Assembly (NCBI RefSeq): GCF_000381525.1
Contig: NZ_KB906610.1
Coordinates: 22,482 to 86,481, forward strand
Length of the DNA: 64,000 bases
Direction of reading: 5' to 3'
Source of the DNA: Peptostreptococcus anaerobius VPI 4330 = DSM 2949
Lineage (GTDB): Bacteria; Bacillota; Clostridia; Peptostreptococcales; Peptostreptococcaceae
The notes below the pieces were generated by a model. That model saw only the letters and a list, made by a program, of their open reading frames with translations. It searched no databases and had not been told where the DNA came from. Made by a program: the position numbers and the translations under genes. Shown here piece by piece: positions 7,532-14,711 of the stretch (positions within the stretch are counted from its first letter, which is position 1; each line of letters starts with the position of its first letter).

Positions 7532-8737
7532 TTATATTTCAAATTCCTGACACAATAGACCAACTGTCTTAGTTGCATTTTCCTTGTCTACTGCGTATGA
7601 TATAGATATTTCTGATGTTGTTACTTGGTAGAAGTTGATAGAGTTCTTACCAAGTAGTCTAAAGGCCCTAGCTGCTACACCGCTGACATCTCTCATACCA
7701 GAACCGACTATAGATACTTTGGCACAGTCTGTACGGATTGAAGTAGCCATAGAAGGATATTTTTCTTTAAGAGCTTGAAGAGCCTTGTCTAAGAAATTTT
7801 GGTCTGTATTTTTACAAGTGAAGGATATATTGATACCTTCATCTACCAAGACTTGGCTGATCATATCTATATTTACACTTGATAGGTCCAACTGGTCGAA
7901 TAGGTCCTGTACAAAACTCGCCTTTTTATACTTATCTACAAGTGTTACGTGTAATATATCATTGTCCAGGGCTACACCTGTTACTACCTTTTTTTCTAAT
8001 AAATCTGTATTTGCCATAATCCATGTTCCTCTCGTTTCTGATAAAGTTTTTCCTAAATATAGGGGTACATTGTAGTTTTTAGCTATTTCAACACACCTAG
8101 TCTCCAATACTCCAGCCCCAAGTGCCGATAATTCTAGCATCTCTTCATAAGAGACCTGAGATAGGGGTTTTGCATCTGGGTATAGTCTAGGGTCTGTACC
8201 AAATACTGAAGTTACGTCTGTGTATATTTCACAAGGGCAAGCCATCGCAGCAGCTAGGGCTACAGCGCTTGTATCTGAACCACCACGGCCTAGGGTAGTT
8301 ATCTCCTTGTTGTCATTAAATCCTTGAAAACCTGCAACTACAAGGATATCGAATTGTCTTAGCTGGTCCTCTAAAAAATCTGTGTCTACGTTTTTTATCT
8401 TGCTTTTAGTGTGTTGTCCAAAGGTTTTGATTCCAGCCTGCATACCTGTCAAGGACTTAGCCCTTGTACCGATATCGTTAAGGGTGATGGCCATTAGGGA
8501 TATTGTATTTTGTTCACCTACAGCAAGTAGGGTGTCTAGTTCTCTTGTATCAGGATTATTGGTTATCTGTCCTACCTGTTCAAGAAGGTGGTCTGTAGTC
8601 TTACCCATGGCGGATACAACCACTATTAGTTTTTCACCGTTTTTGACCCTTGAGCTCAAGTAGTCTGATATTCCCTTGATTTTTTGGATGGTACCTACTG
8701 AAGTACCTCCAAATTTTAGAACTGATAAATTTTCCAT
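7532..8737 (-). CDS. lysC: Aspartate kinase
   Basis: LysC phosphorylates L-aspartate, the first committed step of the aspartate family. The catalytic kinase domain starts with KFGGTSV at residues 8-14 and contains GRGGSDTSAVALA; two ACT regulatory domains fill about residues 265-400, as in lysine- or threonine-sensitive monofunctional kinases. I place the start at the ATG at 8737, 5 nt after GGAGG, giving 401 aa; an in-frame ATG at 8818 lies inside the riboswitch expression platform and is unlikely. It is the first gene of the operon and directly follows the lysine riboswitch terminator. Confidence 0.93.
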   Translation of the reverse strand: MENLSVLKFGGTSVGTIQKIKGISDYLSSRVKNGEKLIVVVSAMGKTTDHLLEQVGQITNNPDTRELDTLLAVGEQNTISLMAITLNDIGTRAKSLTGMQAGIKTFGQHTKSKIKNVDTDFLEDQLRQFDILVVAGFQGFNDNKEITTLGRGGSDTSAVALAAAMACPCEIYTDVTSVFGTDPRLYPDAKPLSQVSYEEMLELSALGAGVLETRCVEIAKNYNVPLYLGKTLSETRGTWIMANTDLLEKKVVTGVALDNDILHVTLVDKYKKASFVQDLFDQLDLSSVNIDMISQVLVDEGINISFTCKNTDQNFLDKALQALKEKYPSMATSIRTDCAKVSIVGSGMRDVSGVAARAFRLLGKNSINFYQVTTSEISISYAVDKENATKTVGLLCQEFEI

Positions 8738-8757
8738 AACATCCTCCAATTTCATAT

Positions 8758-8790
8758 AAAAAAAGACAAATGAGGAAACCTGCATTTGTC
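8758..8790 (-). terminator. Riboswitch-controlled intrinsic terminator upstream of lysC
   Basis: On the minus strand GACAAATG pairs with CATTTGTC around an AGG/CCT-containing apical loop and is followed by seven U residues. It sits between the lysine aptamer and the lysC ribosome binding site, as expected for the expression platform that stops transcription when lysine is bound. Confidence 0.88.
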
Positions 8791-8795
8791 TTGAC

Positions 8796-9016
8796 ATAGC
8801 ATAAAAAGCGGCAATCATATAGATTGAATCATTATTACTAGTAATTTTGCGGTTAGCTCTCCATTATCATCTAGATAATGACAGAACAAGGGCTATTAAC
8901 CAATGTTCCAACTAAAATCACAAGGCAGTGTGACCCTAATTTCGGCAATCGCCCCTTTTACAACAGACAGTTTGCCTACATGGTCTGTTATTACTGATGT
9001 TGATTGCGCCTCTATC
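8796..9016 (-). promoter_or_regulatory. Lysine riboswitch (L box)
   Basis: The minus-strand leader contains the conserved lysine-riboswitch elements in order: GATAGAGGCGC followed by AGTAA near the 5' end, then GGGGCGATTGCCGAA, GGGTCACACTGCC, TTGGAACATTGGTT and TGGAGAGCTAACCGC before a terminator hairpin. Such aptamers bind lysine and terminate transcription of lysine biosynthesis or uptake genes. Here it precedes lysC-asd-dap-lysA. The aptamer edges are approximate; identity as an L box is well supported by motif order and context. Confidence 0.88.
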
Positions 9017-9039
9017 CTTTTATTATTAAGTTGAGTTTT

Positions 9040-9068
9040 ATTATAGACCTATTGTTAGGATTTGTAAA
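9040..9068 (-). promoter_or_regulatory. Promoter of the lysine operon
   Basis: On the minus strand TTTACA is separated by 17 nt from a perfect TATAAT, placing transcription start at about 9030, a few nucleotides before the riboswitch. It is a textbook sigma-A promoter divergent from the methionine T-box promoter. The 190 nt between the two promoters hold nothing else that I can identify. Confidence 0.85.
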
Positions 9069-9260
9069 GGGTATTTTTTTGAAAAAAATGATTTATCAGA
9101 CAGCAAACTTCCGGATGTAAAACATGAAAAAAGAAAATACGCATGTAATAAAATATCAATTTTCATTGTGATTTACTTTTTAAAGCGTGTAAAAACAAGG
9201 CATTTAGAATATGAACAGAAAATAGAAAAAGTAAACCAAAAATAAATTTTCAAAAAAGTG

Positions 9261-9289
9261 TTGACAATATGTCTAGTAGCCTATATAAT
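9261..9289 (+). promoter_or_regulatory. Consensus promoter of the met T-box/metNIQ operon
   Basis: TTGACA, a 17-nt spacer (9267-9283) and TATAAT match the sigma-A consensus completely. Transcription would start at about 9296, just before the T-box Stem I. Confidence 0.9.
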
Positions 9290-9295
9290 CATAAA

Positions 9296-9600
9296 CATAA
9301 TAAATTTCAAAAAATAAAGTCTTTGAAGAGAAGAGTAGCTAGTAGCGTTTTTTACAGAGAATCTGCATTTGGTGAGAGCAGAGGAAGATTAAGCTAGTGA
9401 ACATGGTCTCTGAGACTCTGGGTCGATATTTAGGCTCAGACGGGTGCGCCTGTTATAGCGCTAGGGTATGATAGTACTTGAAGATATTTTCGATTTACTT
9501 GGTGTACCTGATGAGGAGGTACTTGTGAAGGTATCTCGAAAAAAGGTGGTAACGCGTTCATGACGTCCTTTTCAACTAATAGTTGGAAGGGACTTTTTTT
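9296..9600 (+). promoter_or_regulatory. T-box leader with methionine (ATG) specifier
   Basis: The leader shows T-box landmarks in order: GAAGAGAAGAGTAG at the base of Stem I, the distal AGAGAATCTGC...GGTGAGAGCAG arm, and a specifier-loop region GTGAACATGGTCTCTGAG in which ATG (9403-9405) occupies the codon position. The T-box sequence AAGGTGGTAACGCG (9543-9556) follows, then an intrinsic terminator. Its TGGT bulge would pair with the ACCA end of uncharged tRNA. Uncharged tRNA-Met is therefore expected to promote readthrough into the methionine transporter genes. Stem boundaries are approximate. Confidence 0.88.
9565..9600 (+). terminator. T-box terminator hairpin
   Basis: GTCCTTTTCAACT pairs with AGTTGGAAGGGAC (two G-U pairs) around AAT and is followed by seven T. 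Its 5' arm lies just after the T-box sequence, as needed for competition with an antiterminator. Confidence 0.9.
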
Positions 9601-9718
9601 ATTGGTAATTTTAAGAGTTAAATTTAAATTGACAAGTTGAGTTTTGAAAATTAACAAGACTAAGGTGGAAATCTTTATAGTCCACTTGTAGTCAGTATTA
9701 GATTGGAGGATGAGTATA

Positions 9719-10774
9719 GTGATAAGTTTAGAAGATGTAAGGGTGGAGTTTGAACAGGATAATAAAAAGGTTGTGGCTGTTGATGGGGTAGACCTCAAAA
9801 TAGAAAAGGGAGATATATTTGGTATAGTTGGATTTAGTGGGGCTGGTAAGTCTACTCTTGTAAGGACTATAAATCTTCTTCAGAGGCCAACATCTGGCAA
9901 GGTCATAGTAGGAGGACAAAATATACTGGACTTGAATGGCAAGGAACTTAGAAAAAAGAGGGAAAAGATAGGAATGATATTTCAGCATTTCAACCTGATG
10001 AATTCAAGGACTGTTCTGGAAAATGTAACCTATCCCCTAAAAAACAGTAGTCTATCCAAGGTCCAAAGAAAGAAAAAGGCCCAAGACCTACTCAACTTAG
10101 TGGATATAGGAGACAAGGCAGATTCCTATCCATCTCAATTATCGGGTGGACAAAAGCAGAGGGTGGCAATAGCTAGGGCCCTTGCCAACGATCCTGATAT
10201 ACTCTTGTGTGATGAAGCAACATCAGCCTTAGACCCTCAGACTACTGGACAGATCCTCAAACTACTGAAGAAGGTCAACAAGGACCTAGGAATTACAATA
10301 GTCCTTATAACCCACGAGATGCAGGTTGTAAAATCCATATGTAACAGAGTGGCTGTCATGGAATTAGGTAGGGTTGTAGAAGAGGGGAATATATTTGATA
10401 TATTTGCTAGACCTAACAGTCAGGTGACCAAGAATTTTATTCAGACGGTCAACCATACAGACGAGTTTCTAACAGAGGTTGAAAAGTTACCAGTAACCGA
10501 AAATCTAGGCCCTACAAAGAGGTTGGTCAAGCTGGTATATATTGGTCAGGTATCTCAGGAGCCGGTTGTGGCAGAGTTACTCAAAAACTATTCTGTAGTA
10601 TCCAATATAATCTGGGGCAATATAGAGGTGATAGGTGGTCAACCTATTGGTAACTTGGGGCTTATATTGGAAGGAGAAAAAATAAACTTGGACAAGGCTA
10701 TAGTCCACCTAGCAGACAGGGGAGCTATAGTTGATGAAATAAATCTTAGGGAGGTAAAACATGAGCTACTTTAA
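9719..10774 (+). CDS. metN: Methionine ABC transporter ATP-binding protein
   Basis: MetN is the ATPase of the D/L-methionine importer MetNIQ at the inner face of the membrane. From the chosen start, Walker A GFSGAGKS is at 38-45, the signature LSGGQKQR at 141-148 and Walker B ILLCDE at 161-166; a C-terminal NIL (ACT-like) domain, which senses methionine in MetN, occupies about 275-345. I choose GTG at 9719, 9 nt after GGAGG (9705-9709), because the ATG at 9710 directly abuts the Shine-Dalgarno. The T-box upstream and metI/metQ downstream fix the substrate as methionine. Confidence 0.93.
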   Translation: MISLEDVRVEFEQDNKKVVAVDGVDLKIEKGDIFGIVGFSGAGKSTLVRTINLLQRPTSGKVIVGGQNILDLNGKELRKKREKIGMIFQHFNLMNSRTVLENVTYPLKNSSLSKVQRKKKAQDLLNLVDIGDKADSYPSQLSGGQKQRVAIARALANDPDILLCDEATSALDPQTTGQILKLLKKVNKDLGITIVLITHEMQVVKSICNRVAVMELGRVVEEGNIFDIFARPNSQVTKNFIQTVNHTDEFLTEVEKLPVTENLGPTKRLVKLVYIGQVSQEPVVAELLKNYSVVSNIIWGNIEVIGGQPIGNLGLILEGEKINLDKAIVHLADRGAIVDEINLREVKHELL

Positions 10775-11426
10775 AAATTCACTGGCTATAAAGGAACAAT
10801 TTCTAATCGAGACGAGGGCGACCCTTTATATGACCCTGGTCACAGCTCTTATAGCGGGCATCTTGGGATTGGCAATAGGTGTTGCTCTTGTAGTCACTGG
10901 GAAAGGAGGAATACTTGAAAACAAAAAAATATACTCAGTCCTAGACAAGCTAGTCAATATAACAAGGTCTATACCATTTGTCATAATCATAGCCCTTGTG
11001 GCATCATTTACTAGGTTTTTAGTGGGAACCACTATAGGGCCTACAGCAGCTATAGTACCCCTTGTATGTGGAACTGTTCCATTCTTTTCAAGGCAGGTTG
11101 AGAATTCTCTAGTTGAAGTGGACAAGGGTATAATAGAGGCGGCTAGGTCCATGGGAGATTCACCACTGCAAATAATATTTGGTGTCTACCTAAGAGAGGG
11201 CCTTGCAGGTCTAGTGAGGGTGTCTCAACTTACACTTATATCCCTTGTGGGTCTGACAGCTATGGCTGGAGCTGTTGGCTCAGGTGGTCTGGGAAATTTG
11301 GCCGTATCCCAAGGATTCAATAGGTTCCAAAACGATGTGACCCTAGTGTCTACCATGATAATATTGGTCATAGTATTTGTAATACAATACATAGGGAATG
11401 TAATTATAAAAAGAATTATTCATTAA
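10761..11426 (+). CDS. metI: Methionine ABC transporter permease
   Basis: MetI forms the membrane channel of the methionine importer. The 221-aa protein has about five hydrophobic segments and the ABC-permease EAA loop (EAARSMGDSPLQIIFG, about 126-141) that docks onto MetN. It overlaps the end of metN by 14 nt, implying translational coupling. Length and family are typical for the MetI/NlpA-associated permeases. Confidence 0.94.
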   Translation: MSYFKNSLAIKEQFLIETRATLYMTLVTALIAGILGLAIGVALVVTGKGGILENKKIYSVLDKLVNITRSIPFVIIIALVASFTRFLVGTTIGPTAAIVPLVCGTVPFFSRQVENSLVEVDKGIIEAARSMGDSPLQIIFGVYLREGLAGLVRVSQLTLISLVGLTAMAGAVGSGGLGNLAVSQGFNRFQNDVTLVSTMIILVIVFVIQYIGNVIIKRIIH

Positions 11427-11429
11427 TAG

Positions 11430-11572
11430 AGACTAAGTAATTAATAAAGACTAGGTAATCAAGAAAGGCTAAGTCGTTAATAAAGACTAAGCAATTAATA
11501 AAGACTAAGTTGTTAATAAAACTAAGTAATCAAGAAAGGCTAAATCGTTAAAAAAATAAGTCGTCAATAAAA
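11430..11572 (+). repeat. 18-nt imperfect tandem repeat array between metI and metQ
   Basis: Five successive 18-nt units from 11430 to 11519 follow the pattern AGACTAAGTAATTAATAA with a few substitutions, then three more degenerate units of 17-19 nt reach about 11570. The array fills nearly the whole metI-metQ spacer and is not translated in any likely gene. It places the metQ ribosome binding site about 180 nt from metI. The repeats are not self-complementary, so I see no hairpin role. Confidence 0.8.
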
Positions 11573-11610
11573 TTAAAAACTATAAATTATAATAAGAAAG
11601 AGGTAAAATT

Positions 11611-12453
11611 ATGAAAACAAACAAGATAATCAAAGGACTAGCATTGACATTAGTAGTTGGAGCAATAGCACTTACATCAGTAGGATGTGGGTCAAAAAAG
11701 GCGGATTCAGCAGATAAGAAAACAGTAAAGATAGGTCTTGTAGGCAGCGATACAGATGTATGGGACTATGTAGCCAAGAAGCTTGAAAAAGAGGATGGAA
11801 TCAAGCTTGACTTAGTAAAGTTCACTGACTACAACCAACCAAATGATGCCCTTGTAAATGGGGATATAGACTTAAATTCATTCCAGCACAGGATATTCCT
11901 AGAAAATTACAACAAGGAAAAGGGAAGCGACCTAGAGCCTATAGCGGACACAGTTATAGCACCGCTTGGAATATATTCAGAAAAACTTCAAAAACCGACT
12001 GATATCAAGGAGGGTGGAAGTATAGTAATACCAAATGACGTAACTAACCAGGGACGTTCCCTAGTCTTATTACAGACAGCAGGTCTTATCAAGTTAGATG
12101 AAAAGGCAGGCAACCTAGCAACTGTAAATGACATAAAAGAAAATCCTAAAAAGCTAAAGATTACACCTGTTGATGCATCCCAGACAGCTAGGTCTTTGAA
12201 GGATGTTGACCTATCTGTAATCAACTCAGGAATGGCTGTAGATGCGGGATTTATTCCAAACAAGGATGCTAAGTTCTTAGAACCAGTAAACGAAAATTCT
12301 AAGCCATATATAAATATTATAGTGGCAAGAAAGGCTGACAAGGACAAGGAAATATTCAAAAAGATAGTAGCTGCCTACCAGGCTGATGACGTAAAGAAAG
12401 TTATAGAAGAAACTTCAAAGGGGTCATCATTTCCAGCTTGGGAAAATAAGTAG
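11611..12453 (+). CDS. metQ: Methionine-binding lipoprotein
   Basis: MetQ is the extracellular substrate-binding lipoprotein that delivers methionine to MetNI. The 280-aa precursor has a lipobox TSVGC with Cys26 as the lipidation site after a hydrophobic signal segment. The mature part shows NlpA-family features: KIGLVGSDTDVWDYV, DLNSFQHRIFLENYN and VINSGMAVDAGF. It is separated from metI by the 18-nt repeat array but remains downstream of the same T-box. NlpA proteins can bind other amino acids; the operon argues for methionine. Confidence 0.93.
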   Translation: MKTNKIIKGLALTLVVGAIALTSVGCGSKKADSADKKTVKIGLVGSDTDVWDYVAKKLEKEDGIKLDLVKFTDYNQPNDALVNGDIDLNSFQHRIFLENYNKEKGSDLEPIADTVIAPLGIYSEKLQKPTDIKEGGSIVIPNDVTNQGRSLVLLQTAGLIKLDEKAGNLATVNDIKENPKKLKITPVDASQTARSLKDVDLSVINSGMAVDAGFIPNKDAKFLEPVNENSKPYINIIVARKADKDKEIFKKIVAAYQADDVKKVIEETSKGSSFPAWENK

Positions 12454-12471
12454 TCGAGTTTTTTAAAAGAG

Positions 12472-12531
12472 GTCGATAGCCAAGTTATTGGCTACGACTG
12501 GATGCTCTCCATACTATGGTGGTCATCCAGT
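12472..12531 (+). other. Two adjacent hairpins after metQ
   Basis: The first stem pairs GTCG-TAGCCAA with TTGGCTA-CGAC (one bulged A, loop GTTA). The second pairs ACTGGATG with CATCCAGT with an inner CCATA/TATGG stem, sharing two bases with the first. No U-run follows, so these are more likely RNA-stabilising or processing elements protecting the metNIQ message than terminators. Confidence 0.5.
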
Positions 12532-12584
12532 TGCAATAGACAAAAATACAAATAATATAGATGAAATAGAGGGAGGAAATGATT

Positions 12585-13850
12585 ATGACTAAGAGAATTG
12601 AAAAAGAGATAAATGGTATAAAGATAAGCCTAGATGAGGATGTAGTTGAAATATATGATGAGGTCGTAAGGCACAGGAGGTATTTCCATAAAAATCCAGA
12701 ACCTAGCCTAAAAGAATATAATACCTGTGCCTATATAAGGTCTGAGTTGGAAAAGGAAGGTATTGACTATATAGGTGTAGGACAAACAGGAACCCTAGCC
12801 ATTATAAGGGGGGAGAAGGACTTGGAATCAAGAGATAGAAGAGAAATTTCTGGGTCTCCTCTTTTGACAGACCAACGAGTAAAAGGAGTAAGGACTATAC
12901 TTTTGAGAGGGGATATTGATGCCCTAGAGTTAAACGATGATAAGAACATAGAATATTCTTCCATTAATAAGGGACTATGCCATGCTTGTGGTCACGATGC
13001 CCATGCTGCTAGCCTACTTGGTGCAGCCAAGATACTTAATAGGAGAAGGGGAGAATTTGGTGGGATAGTAAAATTGGCCTTTCAGCAGGCTGAAGAGATA
13101 GGGGCTGGAGCTAGACAGTTTGTAAAAGCAGGTCACCTAGATGATGTTGACTTTGTATTTGGAACCCATTTAGCATCTAATATAGAAGTAGGTAAATTAG
13201 GAGTTACAGAGGGTCCCCAAAGTGCATCTTGTGATATTTTTAAGATAAGGGTTCTAGGCCAAGGTGCCCACGCATCTACGCCTCATTTGGGCAGGGATGC
13301 TGTAGTTGCTACATCTAACATAGTTCTAGAACTCCAAAATATAGTATCAAGACAGATAGGTCCTCTTGATGAGGGCTTGATATCTATAGGAAAGATATGG
13401 TCTGGAACAAGGTACAATGTAGTAGCTAGCGAGGGTGTAATAGAAGGAACTGTCAGGGCTTTTAGTCAGGAAACCAGAGAATTCATCCTAGAGAAGGTTG
13501 AAACTATAGCAGAACTTACAGCAAAGATACATGGTTGTTCTATAGAGTTTGAAAACTATGATGCTGCAGCACCTCTTATAAATCAAAAGGACAAAACCCT
13601 ATATTATCAAGAAATAGCAAACCAAATTGTTGGTGAGGATAATGTGATAAGAGACCTTGAAAAGTCTCTTGGAGCTGAGGATTTTGCTGACTATCTAGCT
13701 GTTGTACCGGGCACTTTTATAAAGGTGGGATCGAAATCTTCAAGTAAAAACTCATATCCACACCACCACAATTTATTTGATATAGATGAGAGATGTCTGT
13801 ATATAGAGACACAATCTTATGTAGATTTGGTAACTAAAACATTGATTTAG
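12585..13850 (+). CDS. M20 family N-acyl-amino-acid amidohydrolase
   Basis: A metallohydrolase of the M20 amidohydrolase subfamily. From the chosen start it has LLRGDIDAL at 107-114, HACGHDAHA at 133-141, the QQAEE glutamate motif about 35 residues later and GAEDFADY near the C-terminus. Relatives release amino acids from N-acyl forms or act as aminobenzoyl-glutamate-type hydrolases. A charged insertion at about 78-103 lengthens the protein relative to the 385-aa dapL product. I choose ATG 12585, 8 nt after GGAGG, over ATG 12579. Position after metQ suggests a role in using imported N-acyl- or formyl-methionine, which is an inference. Confidence 0.85.
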   Translation: MTKRIEKEINGIKISLDEDVVEIYDEVVRHRRYFHKNPEPSLKEYNTCAYIRSELEKEGIDYIGVGQTGTLAIIRGEKDLESRDRREISGSPLLTDQRVKGVRTILLRGDIDALELNDDKNIEYSSINKGLCHACGHDAHAASLLGAAKILNRRRGEFGGIVKLAFQQAEEIGAGARQFVKAGHLDDVDFVFGTHLASNIEVGKLGVTEGPQSASCDIFKIRVLGQGAHASTPHLGRDAVVATSNIVLELQNIVSRQIGPLDEGLISIGKIWSGTRYNVVASEGVIEGTVRAFSQETREFILEKVETIAELTAKIHGCSIEFENYDAAAPLINQKDKTLYYQEIANQIVGEDNVIRDLEKSLGAEDFADYLAVVPGTFIKVGSKSSSKNSYPHHHNLFDIDERCLYIETQSYVDLVTKTLI

Positions 13851-13975
13851 TTTTCAAATATAACAAAAAGAGTCATTAGAAAAAATATATAGTGAATGAT
13901 TACATTCATTTTCAATGACAAAAAAATAACTATAGATAAAGACTATACTTAATAAAGAAAAAACATATTATAAAA

Positions 13976-14011
13976 AGTCCCTGTTAATTAAGTTTAAGAG
14001 GGCTTTTTTTT
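13976..14011 (+). terminator. Terminator of the methionine operon
   Basis: AG(T)CCCT pairs with AGGGCT, with one bulged T and a 16-nt loop, followed by a run of eight T. It lies 125 nt after the amidohydrolase stop. Confidence 0.75.
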
Positions 14012-14221
14012 ATTAGAAAAACCAGTCTTTTTTATAAAAATAAAAAAATAAAAAAAACTTTTTGTTTAAATAATACATATTTTGATTTTATGACCATAAA
14101 AAACAACTAAAATACAATTTGGTTTTTCAAAATAAGAATATATGATGATTTGGGCTTAATAAGAGTGATTTGTATCAGTACAGAAAAATTCAGAAAAATA
14201 AGTCAAATTAATTTTTGTGGG

Positions 14222-14256
14222 TAAGTTAATAATAAACTATTTTTATTATTAACTTA
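14222..14256. repeat. 15-bp inverted repeat upstream of the V-ATPase promoter
   Basis: TAAGTTAATAATAAA and its exact reverse complement flank CTATT. It ends 60 nt upstream of the -35 element of the ntp promoter. It could be a regulator site or a weak AT-rich hairpin; sequence alone does not decide. Confidence 0.5.
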
Positions 14257-14315
14257 TTTTAAACATTTTGTATATTTTGGTATAAAAATGAAATTTAAGT
14301 ATAAATTTAAGGTAC

Positions 14316-14344
14316 TTGAATTTAATAAGTAAATGGTGTAAAAT
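14316..14344 (+). promoter_or_regulatory. Promoter of the V-ATPase operon
   Basis: TTGAAT, a 17-nt spacer and TAAAAT lie 54 nt upstream of the ntpF start codon. The match to sigma-A consensus is good and no later promoter is needed for the genes up to ntpI. Confidence 0.7.
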
Positions 14345-14398
14345 AATTAACAACTAATATCTGAAAATTAAGAAATTTGTTTGAAAGGAGGAACTAAG

Positions 14399-14710
14399 AT
14401 GGCGAAAGAGGCTTTATTAAAAGTGGTCGAAGCTGAAAAGGAAGCCGACCAGATGATAAAGAAAGCTAAAGAGGATGCCAAGGAAATGGCTATCCTTGCT
14501 GACAAAAGATCTAAAAAAATCCTAGAGGAACTTACGATCAAGGCTAGGATTGAATGTGATAGGCTAAAGGCTCAGGCACAAGAAGAGATGAAGGGAGAGT
14601 TGGACTCCATAGCTCTAGAAAGTGACAAGAGATGCAGGTCTATAATTGAGATTCCTCAGGATAGGTTTGATGAAGCCAAGAAAATACTGATAGAGAGGAT
14701 AGTGAAATAA
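14399..14710 (+). CDS. ntpF: V-type ATPase peripheral-stalk subunit (NtpF/G-H type)
   Basis: A 103-aa, almost entirely helical, charged protein with heptad-like spacing (EAEKEADQMIKKAKEDAKEM...), typical of the small peripheral-stalk coiled-coil subunit that pairs with NtpE. The start is ATG 14399, 8 nt after AAAGGAGG. It is the first gene of a nine-gene operon in exactly the E. hirae order F-I-K-E-C-G-A-B-D. Family assignment depends on composition plus position, as such coiled coils diverge quickly. Confidence 0.85.
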   Translation: MAKEALLKVVEAEKEADQMIKKAKEDAKEMAILADKRSKKILEELTIKARIECDRLKAQAQEEMKGELDSIALESDKRCRSIIEIPQDRFDEAKKILIERIVK

Positions 14711-14711
14711 T

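Larger units (their letters stand above)
13851..14398. other. Gene-free spacer between the met and V-ATPase operons
   Basis: It holds, in order, the terminator of the methionine operon (13976-14011), AT-rich sequence, a 15-bp inverted repeat (14222-14256) and the V-ATPase promoter (14316-14344). I see no other gene or RNA. Confidence 0.7.

Noticed and set aside
8738..8818. N-terminal extension of aspartate kinase by 27 residues
   Set aside because: The extension is the riboswitch terminator region; GGAGG directly precedes the ATG at 8737.
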